Below, piece after piece: positions 14,764 to 23,210 of a stretch of DNA of 34,646 nucleotides. The notes below the pieces were generated by a model that worked only from the letters and a program-made list of their open reading frames with translations, had not been told where the DNA came from and ran no database searches. Position numbers and translations under genes: made by a program. The stretch is from Thermoplasmata archaeon. GTDB lineage: Archaea; Thermoplasmatota; Thermoplasmata; Thermoplasmatales; GCA-001856825. Numbering within the stretch: position 1 is the stretch's first letter; each line of letters opens with the position of its first letter. Where the stretch lies: positions 1 to 34,646 of the forward strand of contig JAJYRY010000002.1 in NCBI GenBank assembly GCA_021793855.1. The letters run 5' to 3'.

Positions 14764-17418
14764 ATGAGTTCGAAGATTACCATTGAAGGCAAAGACTACA
14801 ACTTTTTTCCATTAAAAGAGCTGGAATCCAAGGGATATAAAGTAGAAAACTTGCCCTATTCAACCAAAATTCTTCTCGAGAATCTATTGAGGAAAATGGA
14901 CGGAAAAGTGGTGAAGGAGGAGCACCTGATCAAGGTCCTAGAAAGAAAGAGAGAGGAAATACCCTTCTTTCCTTCGAGGGTGATACTTCAGGACTACACT
15001 GGAGTACCTCTGATAGTTGATCTTATAGCTATGAGGAGTGCTGCCCTTAAAATGGGTAAAGACCCGCAGAAAATCAATCCGGTAATCCCGGTTCAGTTAG
15101 TAGCGGACCATTCGGTACAAGTTGACAAGTTCGGAACCAATTATGCAATTTTTCAAAACAGGTCTCTGGAATACAGCAGAAATAGTGAGAGATATGCGGC
15201 CCTGAAGTGGGCGCAGAATAACTTCAGGAACCTCAAGATCGTTCCTCCAGGTAATGGAATAGTGCATCAGGTAAATTTAGAATTCCTTTCAGAAGTGGTT
15301 GCGAACCGTGACGGTACGCTTCTTCCAGACACTGTTATAGGGACGGATTCGCACACAACCATGGTTAATGGGATCTCTGTCCTGGGATGGGGAGTGGGCG
15401 GACTCGAAGCAGAGGCCGTCATGGTTGGTGAACCTTCCTACATTATAGTACCGGAAGTCGTAGGAGTAAAACTCAGAGGACAACCAAAAGAAGGGGTTAC
15501 GGCGACCGATATAGTCCTGTCGATAACAGAGTTCTTGAGAAAGGCCAATGTAGTTGGAAAGTTCGTGGAATATTATGGAGACGGAATTAAGTACCTCAGC
15601 ACACAGGACAAGACTACAATTTCAAACATGTCACCCGAATACGGCGCCACAGTCGGCTACTTCCCTTACTCCAGGAACACTTCGAAATATCTTTCGCTGA
15701 CAGGAAGAAGTGCAGAACACATCAAGATCGTAGAAACGTACTTGAAGGAACAGGGTCTATTTTATGATGGAAAGAAGAAGCAATATGACCAGTTTTTAGA
15801 ATTCGATCTTTCCACTGTTGTTCCTACAATAGCAGGACCTTCTAATCCAGAAGACAAAATATCTCTGTCCGATGTGCAATCTATAAAGAAAATAGTAGAA
15901 GATAGTCTCTCCAAGAATTTGAATTTGACACAACAAAGATCATTCGCTTTAAAGATAGGTGGAGAAGATACTCATTTGAAAGATGGGAGCGTTGTAATCG
16001 CTGCTATAACTAGCTGCACAAACACCTCTAATCCCGATGTTCTGATTGGTGCTGGTCTGATTGCAAAGAAAGCGGTTGAGTTGGGTTTGACGAGGAAACC
16101 GTACGTCAAGACTAGTTTCGCTCCAGGCAGTCCGGTCGTTGAAGAGTACCTCAAGAAAGCAAACCTTCAACCATATCTGGATGGCCTTGGATTCCACATA
16201 GTCGGATATGGCTGTACGACTTGCATAGGAAATTCCGGCCCGCTTATAACAGAGGTGGAGGAAGCGATCAAGAATGACAAGATCTACACAGCGGCTGTGC
16301 TCAGCGGAAATAGAAACTTTGAAGGTAGAATAAATCCCATGGTTCAGGGATCTTTCTTGGCATCACCAATGCTCGTGGTTGCTTATTCCTTAGCCGGGAG
16401 GATAGACATCGATTTCGTGAAGGAGCCCATATCTATGGACCCCAACGGAAACCCCGTATTCCTGAAGGATCTATGGCCAGAAAAGAAACTAATCAAAGAT
16501 TACGAGGATAAGTTCCTGAGTAAGAGACATTATACGGAGAGGAAGGAGAAGATTTTTGAGGGTGTGGAAGAGTGGAAGAATTTGGAAATCCCTGCGGGAA
16601 CTCTGTACTCGTTCCAGCCAAAATCTACATACGTTAGAGAGCCTCCTTGGTTTGAAGTATCATCCACCCTTATCCCGATTGAAAACGCGAGGATACTGGC
16701 AATATTCGGTGACAGAGTGACCACCGATCACATCTCTCCCGCAGGGAGCATTGTGCAAGATATGCAGAAGTACAGAAGGATATGGGAGGAGCTAAAGAGT
16801 GGGGATAGTACATCGATGAGCCAGGTAGAATCTCCGGCTGCCAAGTATCTAATGGAAAATGGAGTAGAACCAAAAGACTTCAACTCATTCGGTGCGAGAA
16901 GGGGAAACCACGAAGTCATGATGAGAGGGGGATTCTCGAACCCGAAAATCAAGAACAAGATGATAGATACCGCAGGGGGATTCACTGCCCACTACCCGGG
17001 AGGAGAGAAGATGTCTTTCTTCGATGCTGCGGAACTGTACAAAAAGGAGAACACTCCTTTGGTCATTTTTGCGGGTAAGATGTACGGGGCGGGCAGCAGC
17101 AGAGATTGGGCAGCAAAGGCGACCTACCTCCTGAATGTGAAGGCCGTGATAGCCGAGAGTTTCGAGAGAATCCATCGTTCTAATCTCACGAACATGGGAG
17201 TGATCCCGATTGAAGCCGACATTTCTCAGCTTTTCCTCAAAGGAGACGAACTGGTTTCTATTGAACTCAGGGACGTTAAGGAGGGCCAGAGTGTGAGTAT
17301 ACGGATAAAAGGAGAGGTGGAAAAGACTATTACTGGGAAGGTGCGGCTAGATACTGAGGCAGAAATAGAATATTGCAAGAGCGGGAATATCCTGAACTAC
17401 ACTCTCTCAAAGATGTGA
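14764..17418 (+). CDS. acnA: Aconitate hydratase, AcnA/IRP type
   Basis: Cytoplasmic [4Fe-4S] enzyme that interconverts citrate and isocitrate in the citrate cycle; 884 residues, the usual AcnA length. The cluster cysteines are Cys418 (in TSCTNTSNP), Cys484 and Cys487 (in GYGCTTCIGN), with the same 66- and 3-residue spacing as E. coli AcnA. Other family blocks are QDYTGVP near residue 80, FNSFGARRGNHEVM near residue 705, and GAGSSRDWAAK near residue 775. It is transcribed divergently from the acyl-CoA mutase, sharing a 109-nt promoter region. It would take up acetyl-CoA-derived carbon from the beta-oxidation genes further along. Confidence 0.95.
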   Translation: MSSKITIEGKDYNFFPLKELESKGYKVENLPYSTKILLENLLRKMDGKVVKEEHLIKVLERKREEIPFFPSRVILQDYTGVPLIVDLIAMRSAALKMGKDPQKINPVIPVQLVADHSVQVDKFGTNYAIFQNRSLEYSRNSERYAALKWAQNNFRNLKIVPPGNGIVHQVNLEFLSEVVANRDGTLLPDTVIGTDSHTTMVNGISVLGWGVGGLEAEAVMVGEPSYIIVPEVVGVKLRGQPKEGVTATDIVLSITEFLRKANVVGKFVEYYGDGIKYLSTQDKTTISNMSPEYGATVGYFPYSRNTSKYLSLTGRSAEHIKIVETYLKEQGLFYDGKKKQYDQFLEFDLSTVVPTIAGPSNPEDKISLSDVQSIKKIVEDSLSKNLNLTQQRSFALKIGGEDTHLKDGSVVIAAITSCTNTSNPDVLIGAGLIAKKAVELGLTRKPYVKTSFAPGSPVVEEYLKKANLQPYLDGLGFHIVGYGCTTCIGNSGPLITEVEEAIKNDKIYTAAVLSGNRNFEGRINPMVQGSFLASPMLVVAYSLAGRIDIDFVKEPISMDPNGNPVFLKDLWPEKKLIKDYEDKFLSKRHYTERKEKIFEGVEEWKNLEIPAGTLYSFQPKSTYVREPPWFEVSSTLIPIENARILAIFGDRVTTDHISPAGSIVQDMQKYRRIWEELKSGDSTSMSQVESPAAKYLMENGVEPKDFNSFGARRGNHEVMMRGGFSNPKIKNKMIDTAGGFTAHYPGGEKMSFFDAAELYKKENTPLVIFAGKMYGAGSSRDWAAKATYLLNVKAVIAESFERIHRSNLTNMGVIPIEADISQLFLKGDELVSIELRDVKEGQSVSIRIKGEVEKTITGKVRLDTEAEIEYCKSGNILNYTLSKM

Positions 17419-17472
17419 TGGAAACGGGTCAAAATGGATGTTTCAAAAGGTTTATTTGAGAACTAACTATCG

Positions 17473-18012
17473 ATGGTTCGGGTCGATCTAACTTTGCCTA
17501 CAATTCCAATAACATCATTTTCACCACAAACATTCACAGCCGGGTACTATTTTGAAATATTCATAGGCATAATGGTCATAGTGGGAATAGTCCGAGGTCT
17601 TGTTGGAAGAAGGTACAGTGCAGGTAGGGTGCTGAGAACCCCAGCCGTCTATATCCTGTTCACCGCTTTCGCTATATACTTCACCAAACAGCCGAACATT
17701 TATGCAGAGGCGGTGATCGTCCTCATACCCGTTGGAATACCCTTCGGAATCAAATTCGGGAAGGATGTAAAGATCTTTAAGAAAGAAAACGTGTTCTACT
17801 ACAGGAGATCCCCTTATATATTGATTATTTGGGCACTGGCACTGATAGCAAGGGTATATCTGGAATTGTCCTCTTTCAACTCTATTTACGCAATAATGGT
17901 AATTAATTCACTTCTCTCATTAATCACTGGATTACTGCTCGGCGAAGCTATTAACATTCTCAGAACCCATAGAAGGACTACTAAGGAAATGAAAAACAAC
18001 ACTTCGAACTAG
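17473..18012 (+). CDS. Polytopic membrane protein (CcdC-like, uncertain)
   Basis: Protein of 179 residues with about five hydrophobic segments (about residues 25-45, 55-72, 78-97, 113-130, 137-160) and a basic, Asn-rich cytoplasmic tail. The layout recalls the CcdC/DUF1453 type of small membrane protein, but the match is only general. TTTATTTG about 21 nt before the ATG is a possible TATA box. It lies 54 nt behind aconitase and may be on its own promoter. Function unknown. Confidence 0.6.
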   Translation: MVRVDLTLPTIPITSFSPQTFTAGYYFEIFIGIMVIVGIVRGLVGRRYSAGRVLRTPAVYILFTAFAIYFTKQPNIYAEAVIVLIPVGIPFGIKFGKDVKIFKKENVFYYRRSPYILIIWALALIARVYLELSSFNSIYAIMVINSLLSLITGLLLGEAINILRTHRRTTKEMKNNTSN

Positions 18013-18023
18013 GACATCAACAG

Positions 18024-18048
18024 GACTACTCTTAGTCTGTTTTCTTTT
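18024..18048 (+). terminator. Terminator-like hairpin and T-rich tract
   Basis: GACTA-CTCT-TAGTC stem (18024-18037) followed by TGTTTTCTTTT. It lies between two convergent genes, just after the stop of the membrane protein at 18012. Confidence 0.35.
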
Positions 18049-18065
18049 ACGATCCTTCAATCATT

Positions 18066-18863
18066 TTAGTCCAGCCTGTAAAATTCCCTATAGAAATTCA
18101 TCGACACTTCTATACTGTCATGGTCAACTCCCTCTTGGATGAGCATGTTAACCCTTTTAGGAACTGAGTCAGCGGGCAAAACAAAGTTTGGATTGTTTTC
18201 ATCTCCTGCGAAATCCGTTTCAAGGAAAAATCGGGTCTTCCCCCAAGGGGCGGCTCGCGCATTACTCCGTCCCGCAGGAACCGAAGGTACTATCTCGCAG
18301 TTTTCAGAGAAAATTGGTAAACTGAAGTGTTTCACAACGAGTGAATTTTTTCCGTTCCTTCTTGCCTTTTTCATCAATTCGCACATTCCACTTGAATCCA
18401 ATGACTCGGTATGCAAAATTAAGGGTATGTCCTTGTCTGCAGTTATCTGGAATATGTAATCCATTATGCTGTTGCTTTCTTCCATGTTTTCCGCTGACGT
18501 CTCGAAATGGGGTCTTCCTACCTCACCGATTGCGTTGGCAGAACCTTCCTCGACGAGTTTGATGGCCAAATCCAACGCTTTCCTATAAATATCCACGGTC
18601 TTTTCAATGCCTATTTTTTCTTTCATTTCTATGTAATTTACCGGGTAAGGGCCGATACTGACCACAACTTCTAATCCCTTATCCCTCAATCTCTTTCCAA
18701 GTGAAATTGTCTCGTCGTACTTTTTTGAAAATTCATCGAGTGAAAAACAACTCTCAGTTAGGTTTACTAAGTTGATTGAAGTTCCTCCTTCCTTTGTGAA
18801 TGTTTTCACAAAGAAATCTAGTGACGAACTTGTCAAGTGGACGTGATTATCGAAAATCCTCAC
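18066..18863 (-). CDS. TatD-related metal-dependent hydrolase (COG1099-like)
   Basis: Protein of 265 residues from a GTG start, supported by a TATA-like box 24 nt upstream. Amidohydrolase-fold metal ligands are visible in order: H-x-H at residues 7 and 9 (DNHVH), Glu in GEVGRPH, His in ILHTES, His in VVKHFS and Asp in LETDFAGDEN. This arrangement is shared with TatD nucleases and the archaeal COG1099 group, which are predicted metal-dependent phosphoesterases or deoxyribonucleases. No nearby partner indicates the substrate. Confidence 0.82.
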   Translation of the reverse strand: MRIFDNHVHLTSSSLDFFVKTFTKEGGTSINLVNLTESCFSLDEFSKKYDETISLGKRLRDKGLEVVVSIGPYPVNYIEMKEKIGIEKTVDIYRKALDLAIKLVEEGSANAIGEVGRPHFETSAENMEESNSIMDYIFQITADKDIPLILHTESLDSSGMCELMKKARRNGKNSLVVKHFSLPIFSENCEIVPSVPAGRSNARAAPWGKTRFFLETDFAGDENNPNFVLPADSVPKRVNMLIQEGVDHDSIEVSMNFYREFYRLD

Positions 18864-18881
18864 ATGAGTTTATGAAATGAC

Positions 18882-18891
18882 CGTTTAAAAC
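18882..18891 (-). promoter_or_regulatory. TATA-like box of TatD-related gene
   Basis: On the minus strand GTTTTAAACG, centred about 24 nt before the GTG at 18863. It supports that GTG as a leaderless start. The rest of 18892-19115 holds nothing recognisable. Confidence 0.45.
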
Positions 18892-19115
18892 TATATCTTG
18901 CCAAATAGAAGCTCTAAGGGAATTGCTTTTTATTCTCTTTACAAACCCATTGAAGAGTTGTTTCCTTCAATTATTTGAATAATTCACAGCCATCTTCTCC
19001 AGGACAAGATACTCGTGCAAAAGGTTTGATTTTCTTTACAGGATGCGAAACGATCACTAGGTGACAGTTGTGATTCCGAAGAGACAAGTAAGGGGACTGA
19101 GTACAGCACCAAGTT

Positions 19116-19125
19116 TGAAATAATC
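19116..19125 (+). promoter_or_regulatory. TATA-like box of MMPL transporter gene
   Basis: TGAAATAATC centred about 24 nt before the ATG at 19144. Confidence 0.35.
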
Positions 19126-19143
19126 TTTTGACATCTGGGATAA

Positions 19144-22100
19144 ATGTTAGAGGGACAGTTTGGTTCTCTCGGAAATTTCATAAAGAAGAGGTACAAGATC
19201 ATAATCATCGTTTGGCTCGTAGCCCTATTGGTGCTCCTCCCTTTTGCTGCTGAGTCCACTAGTCTGGTTAATTACAACATAGAGAATGTTGAGTTTGCAG
19301 GGAGTAACCAAACAATGTCGGCCGAAGCCAAGACTCTTCTTAATAACCAGTTCAATAGTTCGAATTCTTCTTCTAACGGAACTGCAGTCGTACTCTACAT
19401 TGCCTCTCCGCTTGAAAATGTGACCTCTTACAAACTGTGGGAAAGGTTAAACTCGACTTACAAGAGTGATCTCAACAGTTTGGCTCCTTCAGGAATAATA
19501 TCTCCTTATGATATAGGGAACGGTGTTGTAAATTCCATATCAAATTCAACGTATACCGTTTATACTGATGTTTCGAAAGCGGCCAATGGTTCAATTTCGG
19601 GATACAATACTTTCAACAGTTCCGTAAATAGCGTTGAAAATTTCACTATTGAACTGATATCCATTGACTCTTACTTTAACTCGACTCACTACAACATTTC
19701 ACTCGCGGTGCAGAGTTATTCGACACTGTTCAAGTCTTACGAGGACACGATCAATAACACATCCCAGCTGTTGTATGGGATACCACTAGCATATTACACG
19801 ATATACAACAACAAATCGTTGGCTGCGTATCCGACCCCCCAAAGGGACTACTTTGCTTCAGAAACACTGTTGAATGAAACTAAGAATTTTGGTAACAGTT
19901 CATTGTCAGTTGGATATTACCAAGCCTTCTATAATACCTGGAACAATACTTCGAACCCGTATTACAATGGATCAGATTATAGCAGGCTCAATTTTTCTAT
20001 TCAACAGGCTTATACCGTGCTCAATAATTCTCTAAACCAAACAGAAAGTGAAATTTTCTACCCAATTCATTCTTCATTCAACATCACTTCATATTCTAAC
20101 AATGCAACGAGAGAAAATATCACACTAAACCTCGTTTATTCCCTCACTTCCAGTTATGGGGCAGGAGATGTGTATATCTTTGAGGCTACATACAATAACT
20201 TCAGGTCGAGAGGGAATGAAACGCTCCTTTCTCAGAATCTGACAGGCCAAATTCTTAACTCCAGCGATCCTCAGATAGCTATATTCACTAATCAAACGTT
20301 CAACATGTCTCCGGTACAATTCGCCGGATATTTTAATGCGGTCAATTCTTTGAACAATTCATTTTTCGAAATGCAGCTAAACCAATCTCTCCTATCGGCT
20401 TCATTGAAGCAACTTTATCAGTCTGTCGATATTCCAAGTAATGTATTCTATTCGAGTTTGATTGAAAACAAACTGGCAACGTACACGCCTTATTTCATTA
20501 ATTACACTGCATCTGAATTGAACGCTCTCTCATCTTCTCTCGGAGTGAGTTCTCAAACTGTCGTTTCTGATTTTCTTGCAGAAGGGTCCAAAAATTCATC
20601 ACTAAACCTCACGGAACAGTTCCTAAAGAACCAATTCGAGGGGTACCCATATTTCACTTTCAACAACCCGGCCAAATTTGTTTCAGAATCCGTCTCAACT
20701 GGTGGAACCCTGGCGGACTCTCTGAATGGTAACTACACAAAGGCTGGAATTTCATTATCAGCACCCCTGTTCCATTCCTTGGTTCCAAACAATTTCTCTG
20801 GATACATGGTCGTTCTCGAATTCAATCAATCTAATTTGAACAATTCTCAACTTAATACCCTCACCAATTACCTTTCAGGAATTCAACAAGAGTTCGATCC
20901 GGTGAAGATTTACTCGACTAGCAGTGCTCAAATTTCAAGCGGCATAGAGAGCACCGCATATTCTGGATTGATATTTTCCCTTGTGGCAGGGATCATTGCT
21001 TCGGTGATTATTGTTGGTATCTACTTCAGATCTCCTCTACTTGCGTTTGTACCCTTGATGTTCTTCGGGGTCAGCATGATCATCATCCTGGGTCTATCAT
21101 ATCTCATATTTGGCATCCTGCTCAAGACACCACTCTCCTTCATTGTTACAACTCTGAGTGCGATGTTGATTCTGGGACTGAGTACCGATTACTCTGTCTA
21201 TATGTTGAACAGGTATTCAAAGGAGAAATCGGACGATAAACTCGGAACTACAGTGAAGTGGGCTGGACATGCCGTCTTCACTTCAGGTCTTACCGTCATC
21301 TTGTCCTACATCGTCCTCGGAATATTCAAGGTTCCAATCATAGGTTCTGGTGGTTTTGTGAACGCCCTTGGTATAACGGTCTCACTTGCTGTCGCGCTTA
21401 CTTTACTTCCCGCTTTTATGATCGTGTTCAAGAAGCGGATAAAACCCAGAAAGATTATTGTCAATTTTGAGAAGGTCGCAAGAGTTAGTAGAAAACACAA
21501 GAAGGTTCTCGTCGCAGTTCTCATAGTCATTTTCATTTCGACTCTGGTCGTATACGAAGCTACTCCCACGTCATTCTCGCTGTTCTCCTTAATCCCCAAC
21601 AATACGGGCAAAACAGGCTACTATGAAATGACTTCTGCCTTTGGAGGGGATACTCTTTCCCCCAGCTATGCACTGTTAACATTCCCAAGTCAGATATATC
21701 TCAACGGCCATTTCAACGAGACTGACATAGGAATCTTGAACAACGTTACGACTGCACTTTTGAAAGATTCAGGTATTTCTGATCTTACAACACTCACATA
21801 CCCCTTCGGCACTTTCGTTAACGTTTCAAATATTGTGGGCAGCACACTGTCAAAGAATACTATCCTGAACCAGTCACTGACATTCGTAGGAAAGGACGGT
21901 AAAACAGTCCTTCTTAATTTCACTACTAAATCAGTCTCCTACATTTCTAGCGGGATAGACTCTATTGCGAGAGTCGATGCGGTTATGAAACAGGTTGTTC
22001 CAGCCGGTGTCAGTTACAAGGTTGGGGGGACTGCCCAATCTCTTCTTGACAGTTCAAATGCTATAAACATTTCAACATACGAAATAGTTCTCATTCTCTC

Positions 22101-22599
22101 TGTCATGATTTTTGCCGTTCTTGCATTCCAGCTTTCATCTATATTCACCCCGCTTCGCCTTCTGTTCAACGTCGGGACTTCCGCTCTGCTAGCAGTTTCG
22201 CTCTTCTACCTGGTATACCACTACCTGTTAAAGTTGCCGCTCATAGTTTTCGGACCTCTGTTTGTCATTGTGACGCTGTTCGGAGTCGGGCTTGATTACG
22301 ATATTTTCCTTGTCACCAAAGCAAGGGAAGCGGTAATTAGTGGCAAGAGCGATGAGGCAGCCATTTCAGAAGCGATAGATGAAAATGGAAGCGTAGTTCT
22401 GGTACTGGGATTCATTCTTGCAGGGGTATTCGGATCTCTCATATTCAGCTCCATCGGAATAATTAGTGAAATTGGCTTCGCTGTGACTGCGGGGGTTCTT
22501 ATAGACACTCTGATTTCTTGGTTGTTCCTGATACCTGCGCTAATGCTGGTCCTTAAGAAGTACAACTGGTGGCCATCTCACATTAGACCGGATCATTAG
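19144..22599 (+). CDS. MMPL/RND-superfamily exporter with glycosylated ectodomain
   Basis: Protein of 1151 residues with the RND repeat: helix 1 (about residues 19-37), a very large outer domain (about 38-600), five helices (about 605-760), helix 7 (about 782-802), a smaller outer domain and a final helix bundle. The MMPL proton-relay motif appears in each half as GLSTDYSVYM and GVGLDYDIFL. MMPL proteins export lipids or lipid-like compounds using the proton gradient. The first outer domain has about 40 N-x-S/T sequons, far more than bacterial MmpL proteins, as expected for a glycosylated archaeal surface. No periplasmic adaptor or channel gene is adjacent, as expected for a single-membrane cell. 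Confidence 0.88.
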   Translation: MLEGQFGSLGNFIKKRYKIIIIVWLVALLVLLPFAAESTSLVNYNIENVEFAGSNQTMSAEAKTLLNNQFNSSNSSSNGTAVVLYIASPLENVTSYKLWERLNSTYKSDLNSLAPSGIISPYDIGNGVVNSISNSTYTVYTDVSKAANGSISGYNTFNSSVNSVENFTIELISIDSYFNSTHYNISLAVQSYSTLFKSYEDTINNTSQLLYGIPLAYYTIYNNKSLAAYPTPQRDYFASETLLNETKNFGNSSLSVGYYQAFYNTWNNTSNPYYNGSDYSRLNFSIQQAYTVLNNSLNQTESEIFYPIHSSFNITSYSNNATRENITLNLVYSLTSSYGAGDVYIFEATYNNFRSRGNETLLSQNLTGQILNSSDPQIAIFTNQTFNMSPVQFAGYFNAVNSLNNSFFEMQLNQSLLSASLKQLYQSVDIPSNVFYSSLIENKLATYTPYFINYTASELNALSSSLGVSSQTVVSDFLAEGSKNSSLNLTEQFLKNQFEGYPYFTFNNPAKFVSESVSTGGTLADSLNGNYTKAGISLSAPLFHSLVPNNFSGYMVVLEFNQSNLNNSQLNTLTNYLSGIQQEFDPVKIYSTSSAQISSGIESTAYSGLIFSLVAGIIASVIIVGIYFRSPLLAFVPLMFFGVSMIIILGLSYLIFGILLKTPLSFIVTTLSAMLILGLSTDYSVYMLNRYSKEKSDDKLGTTVKWAGHAVFTSGLTVILSYIVLGIFKVPIIGSGGFVNALGITVSLAVALTLLPAFMIVFKKRIKPRKIIVNFEKVARVSRKHKKVLVAVLIVIFISTLVVYEATPTSFSLFSLIPNNTGKTGYYEMTSAFGGDTLSPSYALLTFPSQIYLNGHFNETDIGILNNVTTALLKDSGISDLTTLTYPFGTFVNVSNIVGSTLSKNTILNQSLTFVGKDGKTVLLNFTTKSVSYISSGIDSIARVDAVMKQVVPAGVSYKVGGTAQSLLDSSNAINISTYEIVLILSVMIFAVLAFQLSSIFTPLRLLFNVGTSALLAVSLFYLVYHYLLKLPLIVFGPLFVIVTLFGVGLDYDIFLVTKAREAVISGKSDEAAISEAIDENGSVVLVLGFILAGVFGSLIFSSIGIISEIGFAVTAGVLIDTLISWLFLIPALMLVLKKYNWWPSHIRPDH

Positions 22600-22870
22600 C
22601 CTCCTGATTTGAAAAAGCTTGACAATTCAAAAAGCAGTAATTTTACTCAAAACTGATGCCCTCACTTTAGTCCAAACAAGATTCTAAGGTGGATTAGTCT
22701 TACTGAAATCTTTTTAATTGACCCCTTTATGATTACTTCCTAAAAGCTAGAATCTAGAAATTCGCTAGAGTAGTACAAGAAATTAAAGTGCATCAAAATA
22801 ATTGAATGACGAGAAGAATTTCAAGGGTAAATAGCCAAAAGTTTTTTAGCCAAAGTAACATAATTCCTGC

Positions 22871-23206
22871 ATGAGTTCTATAGAAATATTAAAAAATTTA
22901 GTGAAATCGCTTGATGCACTCCCTGATTTAAAGAAGGAGATCGTATCTATAAACAAAACATTTCAATTCAACGTCTCAGATGGTGCCCCGTTCTGCGTTC
23001 ACGCAGGGGATGGAGAGGTTAGTGTCACTGAAGGTTCAAAACAACCAGCCTCCGCAACAATCACCGCATCCGAGCAGGTACTCACTGACCTGTTTGATGG
23101 CAAACTAGACGGAGTACAGGCCTTCATGCAGGGCAAACTCAAGATAAGTGGAGATATTTTCTCGGTGCAAAAGTTGTCATCGAGCATTCTCAAAGCAAGG
23201 AAGTGA
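22871..23206 (+). CDS. SCP2 sterol-carrier-like protein
   Basis: Protein of 111 residues with the SCP2 fold pattern: helical N-terminus, strands around FQFNVSDG and GEVSVTEG, then ATITASEQVLTDLFDGKLDGVQAFMQGKLKISGD, the family's most conserved stretch (about residues 55-95). SCP2 domains hold fatty acyl chains or acyl-CoA in a hydrophobic pocket. The gene ends 4 nt before the 3-hydroxyacyl-CoA dehydrogenase fusion, so it is almost certainly co-expressed and may deliver acyl-CoA to beta-oxidation. A TTTTTTAG element about 25 nt before the ATG could be the operon's TATA box. Confidence 0.85.
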   Translation: MSSIEILKNLVKSLDALPDLKKEIVSINKTFQFNVSDGAPFCVHAGDGEVSVTEGSKQPASATITASEQVLTDLFDGKLDGVQAFMQGKLKISGDIFSVQKLSSSILKARK

Positions 23207-23210
23207 GAAC

